From Actinacidiphila sp. DG2A-62 (GTDB taxonomy: Bacteria > Actinomycetota > Actinomycetes > Streptomycetales > Streptomycetaceae): a stretch of 64,000 bases of DNA. The translations under genes were made by a program, and so were the position numbers. This document shows positions 33,603 through 41,765 of the stretch, piece by piece. The notes beneath the pieces were generated by a model. It did no database searches, was not told the DNA's origin, and saw only the letters and a list, made by a program, of their open reading frames with translations. The stretch is taken from contig NZ_JAYMGI010000002.1 in the NCBI RefSeq assembly GCF_035825295.1, positions 4,035,001 through 4,099,000 of the forward strand, given 5' to 3'. Position 1 is the first letter of the stretch, and each line of letters starts with the position of its first letter.

Positions 33603-34862
33603 ATGGTGTTATGTGGTGCCGTGAACGAACAGCGGGGGCACTTTCGCGGGACGGAAGTCGACCGGTCGGAGGGCTTCGGGGAACGTTTGCTGGGCGTGTT
33701 GCTGGACCGGGCCCGCGAAATGCCGCCGCAGCTCATCGCCCCGCTGGTCGCGGAAGAGCTCGCCAGGATCGGCGGCCGTGACGTATCCGTACTGCTCCAG
33801 GACTATGAGCAGCTGACGCTTGTCCCGTTGCGCGGCCGAGGGCTCTTGACCGGAGCGGAGCAGCCGATCGCCGCTTCCCTGGCCGGTACCGCCTTCCTGG
33901 AGGCCCGGCCCATCGAGGTGGCGCATGACGACGGAACACGGGCGTTCCTGCCGCTGCTGAACGGCAGCGACCCAGTGGGCGTCCTGGCCGTCACCCTGGA
34001 CGTGATGGCCGACGACGACCGGCGGCTGCTGCGCCAACTGGCCGGTCTGGTCGCCGACATGGTGGTGACCAAGAACAGCTACTCCGACGTCTTCACACTG
34101 GCCAGGCGGCGGGCCCCGATGAGTGTGGCCGCGGAGATCCAGTGGTCCCTGCTGCCACCACTGCGCATGTCGGTGCCCCAGGTCGAGGTCGCGGGCATCC
34201 TCGAGCCCGCCTACGAGGTCGCGGGGGACAGTTTCGACTACTCCCTGAACGGGGACGTCCTGCACGTCGCCATGATCGATGCGATGGGACACGGGCTGAG
34301 TGCCGCGGTGATGGCCACGGCCGCCATCGGCGCCTATCGTCACGCGCGCAGGAGCGGCGTCGGCCTGTCCGGAATCTACGCCTACATGGACGAGGTCATC
34401 GCGGAGCAGTTCGGGCCCGAGCAGTTCGTCACCGCGCAGATGATGCAGTTGAACGTGGCGACGGGCCATCTGCAGTGGGTCAACGCCGGCCATCCGTGGC
34501 CTCTGCTGATCCGCGGCCACGAGGTCATCGGACAGCTCCAGGGCAGCACCACCCTCCCGGTGGGCTTCGGCGGCCAGGAACCGCTGGTCAGCGAGCAGAC
34601 ATTGCGACCGGATGACCGGGTGCTGTGCTACACCGATGGCCTCACCGAGGAACACCTTGCAGGAGGAGAGGAGTTCGGACTGGCACAGCTCATCGGCATC
34701 GTCTCCGATGTCGGACGACAGAAGCACGCAACGCGGGCCATGGTGCGGGAACTCTCACACGCCCTCAAGCAGGCGCGCGGCGGAGTCACCAGCGACGACG
34801 CGACCATCCTGCTCATCGAATGGCGCGGCGGCACCACCGGCCACCTGGCGCAGCCGGACTGA
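33603..34862 (+). CDS. PP2C-type (SpoIIE) serine phosphatase with GAF-like sensor
   Basis: A protein of 419 residues (ATG 33603, or GTG 33621). The N-terminal region to residue 165 is a sensor (GRDVSVLLQDYEQLTLVPLRG, FLPLLNGSDPVGVLAVTLDV), followed by the phosphatase domain: AAEIQWSLLPPLRM, YEVAGDSFDYSLNGDVLHVAMIDAMGHGLSAAVMATAAIGAYRHAR, WVNAGHPWPLLIRG, DRVLCYTDGLTEEHL and SDDATILLIEWRG. The metal-binding aspartates (D-F-D-Y, DAMGHG, DDA) are intact, unlike the frameshifted and truncated relatives at 2198 and 8063. It would dephosphorylate STAS antagonists to activate stress sigma factors. Confidence 0.93.
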   Translation: MVLCGAVNEQRGHFRGTEVDRSEGFGERLLGVLLDRAREMPPQLIAPLVAEELARIGGRDVSVLLQDYEQLTLVPLRGRGLLTGAEQPIAASLAGTAFLEARPIEVAHDDGTRAFLPLLNGSDPVGVLAVTLDVMADDDRRLLRQLAGLVADMVVTKNSYSDVFTLARRRAPMSVAAEIQWSLLPPLRMSVPQVEVAGILEPAYEVAGDSFDYSLNGDVLHVAMIDAMGHGLSAAVMATAAIGAYRHARRSGVGLSGIYAYMDEVIAEQFGPEQFVTAQMMQLNVATGHLQWVNAGHPWPLLIRGHEVIGQLQGSTTLPVGFGGQEPLVSEQTLRPDDRVLCYTDGLTEEHLAGGEEFGLAQLIGIVSDVGRQKHATRAMVRELSHALKQARGGVTSDDATILLIEWRGGTTGHLAQPD

Positions 34863-35033
34863 GGGCAATACCCGCCGACACCGGGCCGGGGACACGAACG
34901 CCCGAGGGGGTCGCCGAGGAGTAGGCTGAAGAACACCGAGGGCATATCGTGCACCCGCATCCAGCCCGTGTCGTTTTCGGCGATCGACGACCACCGGGCC
35001 CGGATCGTGGCCCGGGGCGAGGTTCGACGAGTC

Positions 35034-35597
35034 ATGACTGCGACCCCTCTGCACACGCCGACGACCGAAGAAGCATTTCAGGCACGTCCGCCCGCCCGGC
35101 CGCCGCTGCGGCTCTCCCTGGTCCCCGTCGGCTCGGCGTCCGTCAGGCTCGACGGGGCCTGGTGGCCACGCTCCCGGGATCTGGCCGCCGAACTCCCCAC
35201 ACTCACCGACGAACTCGACCTGACATGGGACCGGATCACCCGGATCACCGTCAACCCCACGCACTGGCCGGTGGTTCCGCACAAGGTGCAGGGCAACGGA
35301 CATGTAGTGAAGGTCGGTTGGTTCAAGGAGGAGCAGGACCCGCATCAACTGATGCTGATGTCCTACCGCGTGGGCCGCTGGGACCTCCTGGTCATCCCGC
35401 CGGAGACTCCGCCCACCAGCGCCGCCTGGCTGCTCGCTGCAGCGGCCGACCCGTCGCGAACGTCGACGGGCAGCCAGTTGATGGCAGAGGCCGGCCGCCG
35501 CGCCGCCGAGGAGATCCGAGACATGCCCGAGGCCGTCTGGGACTCCGAGGGAGGCCGCGCGGCCTCCCTCGCGACCGCGGAAGAAGCGGCGACATGA
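35034..35597 (+). CDS. DUF5994 family protein
   Basis: A protein of 187 residues from the ATG at 35034. The conserved core is LSLVPVGSASVRLDGAWWPRSRDLAAELPTLTDELDLTWDRITRITVNPTHWPVVPHKVQGNGHVVKVGWFKEEQDPHQLMLMSYRVGRWDLLVIPPET. The tail SWLLAAA-type helix (SAAWLLAAAADPSRTSTGSQLMAEAGRRAAEEIRDMPEAVWDSEGG) is Ala-rich. Its shorter paralogue sits before the phosphatase at 33603. The function is unknown; association with PP2C genes suggests a stress role. Confidence 0.82.
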   Translation: MTATPLHTPTTEEAFQARPPARPPLRLSLVPVGSASVRLDGAWWPRSRDLAAELPTLTDELDLTWDRITRITVNPTHWPVVPHKVQGNGHVVKVGWFKEEQDPHQLMLMSYRVGRWDLLVIPPETPPTSAAWLLAAAADPSRTSTGSQLMAEAGRRAAEEIRDMPEAVWDSEGGRAASLATAEEAAT

Positions 35598-35791
35598 GCC
35601 TCCCAGACCGGGGCGTCGAACCCCCACCGGTGGGGGAGGCATGAATCGCCGGTATCCGGCGCAAGCACCTGCGAAGTGGCGACGTCAACCCAACGCGAAA
35701 CAGCGTGCTGCGGCCGCCGGTGTCCGGGTGGACTCACGAAACCGTCCTGCGATCCGCCCGGGCGGACCCGGCCGGCGAGACCGGCCCCGTG

Positions 35792-36175
35792 TCAGAGACG
35801 CAGGTCGAGCATCGCGGACATGCCCGCGACCACCGAGGGAGCGACGGCGTAGTACACCCACGTGCCGCGGCGCTCGGAGGTCAGCAGGCCGGCCTCGCGG
35901 AGCTTCTTCAGGTGGTGGGAGACGGTCGGCTGCGAGACGCCGACGTCCTGGATGTCGCACACACACGCCTCCCCGCCCGGGTGCGAGGCGATCTTCGAGA
36001 ACAGCCGCAGCCGCACCGGGTCGCCCAGGGCCTTGAACATCGCGGCCATCGCCTCCGAGTCGGCGACCGACAACTCGCCCGCGGTGATCGGCGGGCAGCA
36101 CGCCACGGCCGACTCGTCCCGCAGGACCGGCAGCTCCACCGGCAGCTCCACGGACGGCGACGATGACTTCGACAT
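35792..36175 (-). CDS. arsR: ArsR-family arsenical-responsive repressor
   Basis: A protein of 127 residues from the ATG at 36175. The winged helix covers MAAMFKALGDPVRLRLFSKIASHPGGEACVCDIQDVGVSQPTVSHHLKKLREAGLLTSERRGTWVYYAV. The paired cysteines in ACVCD match the ELCVCDL metalloid sensor of ArsR proteins, and two more lie in ACCPP near residue 26. It represses divergent ars genes until arsenite binds. It is divergent from the flavoprotein gene at 36284, with an inverted repeat between. Confidence 0.92.
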   Translation of the reverse strand: MSKSSSPSVELPVELPVLRDESAVACCPPITAGELSVADSEAMAAMFKALGDPVRLRLFSKIASHPGGEACVCDIQDVGVSQPTVSHHLKKLREAGLLTSERRGTWVYYAVAPSVVAGMSAMLDLRL

Positions 36176-36283
36176 ACGTCTATGTTGACACTCGTCGATA
36201 CGTGAGGCAACCTTCGAGATATCGACGGACATCGAATCAGCGGTCGAGGTTCCGAACCTGCCGTACGCAAGGAGGGCACCACC
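36176..36283. promoter_or_regulatory. Divergent arsR / flavoprotein control region
   Basis: TCGATA (36195-36200) and TATCGA (36220-36225) form an inverted repeat with a 19-base spacer, plus a further ATCGA at 36231-36235. TTGACA lies at 36185. arsR begins only a few bases from the repeat and may be leaderless. It is a plausible ArsR operator. Confidence 0.5.
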
Positions 36284-37675
36284 ATGTCCGCTCCCGCCAC
36301 CGGCGATCTGCCGGTCGTCGTCATCGGCGCCGGCCCCACCGGGCTCGCCGCAGCCGCCCACCTGGCCGAACACGGGCTGACCACGCTGATCCTGGAGACC
36401 GGTGCACAGGCCGGCGCCGCAGTGCGGCAGTGGGGCCACGTGCGGCTGTTCTCCACCTGGGCCGAGCTGACCGACCCGGCCGCCGAGAAACTGCTGGCCC
36501 CGACCGGCTGGACCAAGCCCGACACCCGCACCTACCCGACCGGGGCGGACTGGGCCGAGCAGTACCTCCAGCCGCTCGCCGACGTCCTCGGGGAGGCGGT
36601 GCGCTACGGGGCCACGGTGACCGGGATCTCCCGGGCAGGCCGGGACCGGACCGTGGACGCCGACCGGGAGAACCAGCCCTTCACCGTCCACTACCAGCAC
36701 GCCGACGGCCGCGAGGAGCGCGTGCCAGGCCCGCGCGGTCATCGACGCCTCCGGCACCTTCACCCTCCCCGCACCCGCGGGCGGCAACGGCCTGCCCGCC
36801 CTCGGCGAACGAGCCGCCGCCGGCCACATCACCTACCGCGTTCCCGACCTTGCCGACCCCGCCGTCCGCGCCCGCTACGCGGGCAAGCGCACCGCAGTCA
36901 TCGGCTCCGGCGCCTCGGCCTTCACCGCGCTGGCCGCCCTCGCCGACCTCGCCGAGCAAGCTCCCGGCACGCACGCACTGTGGGTGCTGCGCCGCGGCAT
37001 CTCCGGCTCCACCTTCGGCGGCGGCAGCGCCGACCAGCTCCCCGCCCGCGGCGCCCTCGGCCTCGCCGCGAAGGCCGCCGTCGACCGGGGCCACGCCGAC
37101 GCCGTCACCGGCTTCCGCACCGACACCATCGAACGCGACACCGACGGCCGCCTCGTCCTGATCGGCGACGACGGACGCCGCCTAGACCCGGTGGACGAGG
37201 CCATCGTCCTCACCGGCCTGCGCCCGGACCTCGGCTTCCTGTCCGAACTGCGCCTCGCCCTGGACGAACGCCTCCAGGCCCCCGTCGCGCTCGCACCGCT
37301 CATCGACCCCAACCAGCACTCCTGCGGCACCGTCCCCCGCACGGCCACCGCGAGCTGTCCCACCCCGAACCCGGCGTGTACCTGGTGGGGATGAAGTCCT
37401 ACGGCCGCGCCCCCACCTTCCTCGCCATGACCGGCTACGAGCAGGTCCGCTCGGTGGCCGCGGCGATCGCCGGCGACCTCGACGCCGCCGACCGCGCCGA
37501 GCTGACCCTGCCCGAGACCGGCGTGTGCGGCGGCACCGGACTCTTCGACGAACCCCACACCGAACAAGCCGGAAGCTGCTGCTCCCCCGCACCGCAACTC
37601 ATCCACATCGGCACCGGCCCGTCCACCCCGGCCGAACTCAGCCAACGGACCGAGCCGCCCGGCGGCTGCCGCTGA
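36284..37675 (+). pseudogene. ArsO-like flavin-dependent monooxygenase, two frameshifts
   Basis: The product would be about 463 residues: a Rossmann FAD site VVVIGAGPTGLAAAAHLAEHGLTTLILETG, a substrate region WGHVRLFSTWAELTDPAAEKLL, a second nucleotide fold KRTAVIGSGASAFTALAALADL, and a C-terminus QHSCGTVPPHGHRELSHPEPGVYLVGMKSYGRAPTFLAMTGYEQVRS. The first break is at 36725-36726 (removing one C joins EERV to QARAVIDASG), and the second is in the five-C run 37335-37339 (one more C joins TVP to PHGHREL). Compensating single-base changes in homopolymers point to sequence error as much as real decay. It lies beside arsR, as in known Streptomyces arsenic clusters. Confidence 0.78.
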
Positions 37676-37889
37676 GCAGGCGGCAGCGCCCGACACCACC
37701 CAAGCACTCGCCGGCACGGCCACCTGCGCGACGAGGCGGCGTCCGTCCGCCCAGGGGGCGCCCCCTGCCTTCGGAGGGTTGCAGTTCGGGTTGCATTCAC
37801 CCCCGTCCGAGGCCGTCCGAAGGCAGCTACAACGAGCGCTGCTTCCCAGTTCAGAACGGTGACGGACCTCTGCGTACGGTGAGACAGAG
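37676..37889. other. Right end of the integrative element
   Basis: No gene. Contains the arm-type repeat copy (37773-37799), 117 bases before the right attachment core. Confidence 0.6.
37773..37799 (+). repeat. Arm-type repeat upstream of attachment core (copy 2)
   Basis: Identical in 27 bp to 13834-13860 and at the same 117-base distance from the core. Flanking bases differ, so the conservation is specific to the site. Confidence 0.7.
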
Positions 37890-37994
37890 AGTTGGAAAGC
37901 GTGTTGGGGGCAACCCCTCACGAGTTCGAATCTCGTATCCTCCGCACCCGCCCACCAGGGCAGACGAGGGCCCCGACCGCGCTGCGGTCGGGGC
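37890..37994 (+). repeat. Right attachment site: 105-bp direct repeat containing 3' tRNA-Ser(GGA)
   Basis: Identical to 13951-14055, including the partial tRNA (anticodon loop TTGGAAA to acceptor ATCCTCC) and one arm of the terminator stem. The bases before AGTTGG are not a tRNA 5' half, so this copy is also a displaced 3' end. Confidence 0.88.
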
Positions 37995-38079
37995 ACTCTC
38001 GTCGTCTCAGCTCGCCAGCGCCTCGCCGAGCCGGGCGTGCGCGGCGCCGGGGATGCCGAGGATCGCCTGCCGCAATGGC

Positions 38080-39251
38080 TCAGAACTGGATGTGCGCCTT
38101 CTTCGCGAGCTTCACCAGGCGGGGGTTGCTGCGTTTGTGGGCCGACGTGAGGACGCGGAGGACTTCCTGCGAGGTGGGGTGGACCTTGGCCATCTGCGGG
38201 GCGAGGGCCCAGGCCTTCTCCAGGTCCTCCAGGGCGCCGTCGCGGTCGCCGAGGGCGAGGCGGGAGCGGGCGGTGTTCATGTGGAGGGGGCTGGTCCGGG
38301 TGGCCGGGAGGGAGACCCCGTCGCGCATGAGATCCTCCATCGTGCTGATGGCGTCGCCGTGCCGGCGCAGGTCCCCGCTGGTGGCGATGACGTGGACGGC
38401 GGTGTTCTCCGGACCGAACTGGATGCCGCAGCGCTCGACGTCCTCGCCGAAGTCGTCCGCGACGGCCCACGCGCGGTCGATGTGCTGGTCCGCGGTTTGC
38501 TTGTCCTGGAGGCGTCCGGCCAGCGTCAGACCGCGCAGGTGGAGGATGCCCAGCGCGTAGGAGCGTCCCAATCCCGTCGAGTTCTGCTCCGCCTCGGTGA
38601 TGGCACGGTCCACGACCGCGAGCCCGTCCTCGAACTCGCCGTGATTGAGGTAGATCCCCGCCTCATCCCGAGCCGCCAGGGCAGCGGTCACCGGGTCGGA
38701 CTGCTGCGCGGCCACCTTCTGCTTGGTGACGGCGAGATCGGCCAGCGTCATCCAACGGTGCCGGGCTGCGAGCCAGTAGACCGTGGAGTACGCCTCCACC
38801 ACCCACGCCCAGGCCTCCGGCGTGCCCACCGCGTGCGCGTGGTTCTGCGCTCCGTCGACCAGCGCCGGCAGGTCGGTCAGCACCTTGTCGAGGTCGGCGC
38901 TGCTGCGGGTGCGGCCCATCGCGTCCAGGGCGGCCCTGACCTCCCCCCGTTCATCGCCGGCTCGTGGGGAAGGTCGAACCTGCGCACCGCGCTGTTGAGG
39001 GCCTTGACCGAGGCCGCCGCGTCCAGCGGGACGGCCGTGGTGCCGAGCACCTCTTGGAGGGAAAGGTTCATGGCGCGCGCCAGCGAAGCGGCGACACCCT
39101 GCGTCAGCGTGCGCTCGCCCCGCTCGATCTTCCCGAGCTGGGAAATCGACACCCCCGCCGCCGCGGCCAACCGCGCCTGCCCCCAGCCCCGCTCCTTGCG
39201 GAGCCGGGAGACGTTGGCGCCGGGCCCGGGAACTGCGATGACTGATCCCAT
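38080..39251 (-). pseudogene. XRE/TPR regulator, frameshifted
   Basis: The product would be about 390 residues. The N-terminal XRE domain is VSRLRKERGWGQARLAAAAGVSISQLGKIERGERTLTQGVAASLARAMNLSL, and a TPR-like C-terminal region includes TKQKVAAQQSDPVTAALAARDEAGIYLNHGEFEDGLAVVDRAI and DRDGALEDLEKAWALAPQM. The two halves are in different frames. The break is in the six-C run 38943-38948 on the plus strand, and a seventh base gives AMNGGEVRAALDAMGRT. It is the first gene of the segment right of the attachment site and is probably the regulator of the divergent HATPase gene at 39445. Confidence 0.78.
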
Positions 39252-39444
39252 GCCTCCAGCGTCCCTCTGCTCGACTTCCTCTCTCCGCCCATCCTTACCC
39301 CCGCCCCGCCCTTGTGCACTTCTTGTGCACTTTCACCGGTCGTTTCTGTCGTTGACTGATTACAGACAGCAGCGTTGCCCCGGTCGTCGCTTGGACGCCG
39401 GGGCGACCCGGAGACGTCGGTGACACTCGGTGAAAGGTGTGGTC

Positions 39445-39945
39445 GTGACCCCCAGCTCTCGCTTCCACAGCGTGCTGGACCTGGCCTGCGAACGGTCGGC
39501 CGTCCGCTACGCCAAGGGGCACGCCGACGCCGTCTTACGCGACTGGGGCCTGTCCGAAGACCTTGTGTACGACGCCCTCACCGTCGTCGCCGAACTGGCC
39601 TCCAACGCCGTACGCCACGCGGGCGCCGAAGCGCAGCCGTTCGCCCCCGGCCGCGGACAACCACACGTCCCGCGCTGCGAGTTGACCCTGTGGATCGCCG
39701 CCGACCGCCTGTGCATAGCCATGTACGACGAAATCCCGCGCCCGCCTCTGCTCCGACCGCCCTCCGCCGACTCCGAGAACGGCCGGGGCCTGCAACTGGT
39801 GAACGGCCTCAGCGACGGTGCGTGGGGCTACCGACTCGCAACGCCCGGCCCCGGAAAGACCGTCTGGGTCCAACTCCCCGCCACGATCCGCGTTCCGCCA
39901 GAGCCTGGCCTGACTGCCGCCGGCAACCGGACGGTGACCGCGTGA
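39445..39945 (+). CDS. HATPase_c_2 ATP-binding protein
   Basis: A protein of about 166 residues (GTG 39445; GTG 39430 also possible). GHKL boxes: ALTVVAELASNAVRHAGAEA (N box), LCIAMYDEIPRPP (D box), and ENGRGLQLVNGLSDGAWGY (G box). It is an anti-sigma-kinase-like regulator of Streptomyces type, related by family to the one at 25337. It is divergent from the XRE/TPR gene, an arrangement seen repeatedly in Streptomyces regulatory pairs. Confidence 0.88.
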   Translation: MTPSSRFHSVLDLACERSAVRYAKGHADAVLRDWGLSEDLVYDALTVVAELASNAVRHAGAEAQPFAPGRGQPHVPRCELTLWIAADRLCIAMYDEIPRPPLLRPPSADSENGRGLQLVNGLSDGAWGYRLATPGPGKTVWVQLPATIRVPPEPGLTAAGNRTVTA

Positions 39946-40057
39946 GCGCACATCTGCACGCCAAGCCGTGCCGGCGCTCGACGTGAACCAGCGCTTCCGG
40001 CCGCCTCGGCCGACCCGATCCGCCAACCGATCCGCCTTCGCCTCCCAGGAACGTGCC

Positions 40058-40489
40058 ATGACCACCTCCACCCCCACCCCCACCGCCATCCCCGCGGCCG
40101 ACCGCGCCCCGGTGCCCAGCCGACCGCCCATCTGCTCCTCGATGACCGTCCTGCCCGACCTGCTCGCCAGCACCGCCCTCGCCTGGGCCGGCGACCGTCA
40201 CTGCACGCCCGCCGACATCCGCGACCTGCGCTGCACCCTCCAGCACCACACCGCAGGCCACCACTACGCCCTGGTCCACGACATCGACGACAACACCGCC
40301 GTCTGGGCCCGCTGGCTCCAGGGCAGCGCCCCCGACGCACTGCTCGTCCTGCCCGACTGCCCCGTCTCCCACCCCGACGACGGCGGCTGCGGCGAATACG
40401 AAGGCCACCCCGGCGGCCACACCTGGCAGGTGCACGACCCCTGGAACCCCCGCCCCAGCCTGACCGGGGAGACGAGCCACACCTCGTAA
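40058..40489 (+). CDS. Hypothetical protein
   Basis: A protein of 143 residues from the ATG at 40058 (CCAGGA upstream). The sequence is His-, Asp- and Trp-containing (HTAGHHYALVHDIDDNTAVWARWLQ, DALLVLPDCPVSHPDDGGCGEYEGHPGGHTWQVHDP) with a Thr/Pro-rich N-terminus. The His and Cys residues could bind metal, but no family is recognised. Similar proteins occur beside HATPase and XRE genes in Streptomyces regulatory modules. Confidence 0.6.
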   Translation: MTTSTPTPTAIPAADRAPVPSRPPICSSMTVLPDLLASTALAWAGDRHCTPADIRDLRCTLQHHTAGHHYALVHDIDDNTAVWARWLQGSAPDALLVLPDCPVSHPDDGGCGEYEGHPGGHTWQVHDPWNPRPSLTGETSHTS

Positions 40490-40624
40490 ACGGGCCGACA
40501 CCACGCACCACCCGCTGCCCGCCGCGCCCGCTGAACCCCTCGCTCCGCTCTCCCTCCCCCGTAGAGCGGAGCGAGGCCCCCACCACTCGCAACCCTCTCC
40601 ACCCCTCCAGCCGAAGGACTCATC

Positions 40625-40888
40625 GTGGAACGCCCCGCGGACCGCAGGTCCCGAACGGCCCCCCGCCGCCTGCACCACGAGCCCGAGGCAGTCACCTGGG
40701 CACGCGAGAAGGCCGGCCTGACCAAACGCGCCCTCGCCGCCCGCGTGGGCATCTCCGAACAGCTCATGAACGAGATCGAGTCCGGCCGGCGCAGCGCCAC
40801 CCCCGCCAACCTCAAGAAGATCGCCGACGCCCTCAACTGCCCCCTCGTGGCCCTGGAACGCAAACGCCACAGCGCCACACCAGGCTGA
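40625..40888 (+). CDS. Small XRE-family DNA-binding protein
   Basis: A protein of 87 residues. The HTH covers most of it: VTWAREKAGLTKRALAARVGISEQLMNEIESGRRSATPANLKKIADALNCPLVAL. The GTG start follows AAGGACTC. It is upstream of the methyltransferase remnant, an order seen in FxLD-type peptide clusters. Confidence 0.85.
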   Translation: MERPADRRSRTAPRRLHHEPEAVTWAREKAGLTKRALAARVGISEQLMNEIESGRRSATPANLKKIADALNCPLVALERKRHSATPG

Positions 40889-41069
40889 GGCGCGGTGACT
40901 TCCAACACGCCGCCCCGCCCGCCTGACCGCGACTTCCGACGTGTAGCCCCCATGCTGGCCCCGCCAGGCTCAGCCGGTGTCCGGCGACCCCGCCGGACCA
41001 ACTCAGGGCTCCCGAGCAAAGCATCGCCCGAAGCACGCCAACCACCCACCGCACGAAGGATTCCTCGTC

Positions 41070-41525
41070 ATGACGACGGCCGAGCCGGACCAAAGCGACC
41101 CCACCGCAGAGCAGTTGCGCGACGCCATGGTGCGCAGCCTCATCGCGCTGGACGCCGCACGCGACCCGCGCGTCATCGCGGCCTTCCGTGCCGTTCCACG
41201 GCATCTGGCCACCCCGGGCCTGGACTTGGCCAGGGCATACGACGCGGAGTTCGCCGCGGTGACCAAGACGGACGCGACCGGCGTGGACATCAGCTCGGTC
41301 TCGGCCCCGCGGGTGCAGGCCATGCAGATCGAACAGGCCCAGACCCAGCCGGGGATGACCGTCCTGGAGGTCGGCTCCGGCGGGCCCAACGCCGCCTACC
41401 TCGCCGAGAGGGTCGGCGCGGAGGGCCACGTGGTCACCATGGACATCGACCCCGACGTCACGGCCCGCGCAACCGGCTTCCTCCAGGCGACCGGTTACGG
41501 CAACGTCACCGTCCTGACGATCAGG
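41070..41525 (+). pseudogene. Truncated PCMT-type methyltransferase (FxLD-system-like)
   Basis: The first about 150 residues match the isoaspartate-methyltransferase-like enzymes of FxLD-type peptide systems: EQLRDAMVRSLIALDAARDPRVIAAFRAVPRHLATPG, EFAAVTKTDATGVDISSVSAPRVQAMQIEQAQTQPGMTVLEVGSGGPNAAYLAERVGAEGHVVTMDIDPDVTARATGFLQATGYGNVTVLT. After that the reading frame stays open but the sequence is unlike any methyltransferase, so the C-terminal two-thirds is lost near 41525. No precursor peptide or dehydratase gene is nearby. It is a relic of a peptide-modification cluster. Confidence 0.75.
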
Positions 41526-41765
41526 GTGTATGTCCCGACGAAGACCGCGACCGCGGTCCACGCCTGCCAGTCGGCTATTCCGGCGCCTGCTCCCGAGGCC
41601 GCCGGCAACGCCGGGCACCAGCTCCTGTCGGCGGAGAGAGTTCTCCTGTCCTCGCCGACCAGATTTCCCGGCACACCAGCGGTCGACGTACACGACGGGG
41701 TCCGTCCCCCGACAGGCTCCGCCTGCCGGGGAGGCCCCCACGAACTGACACAACGTCGGCTCAGG

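Larger units (their letters stand above)
13951..37994. mobile_element. Integrative mobilizable element (about 24 kb) at tRNA-Ser
   Basis: Bounded by the perfect 105-bp att repeats, with integrase, excisionase and repressor near the left end, then a DUF3631 ATPase, a DUF2637 protein, MobC and a MobA-like relaxase with an oriT-like palindrome. No FtsK/TraB-type translocase or type IV secretion gene is visible, so transfer would need a helper. Cargo: a GNAT/TPR-regulator pair, a nucleotide-chemistry operon, PP2C/DUF5994 genes and a partial arsenic module. The decayed integrase and degenerate att-like sequence at its left end suggest it is built from more than one insertion. Confidence 0.82.
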
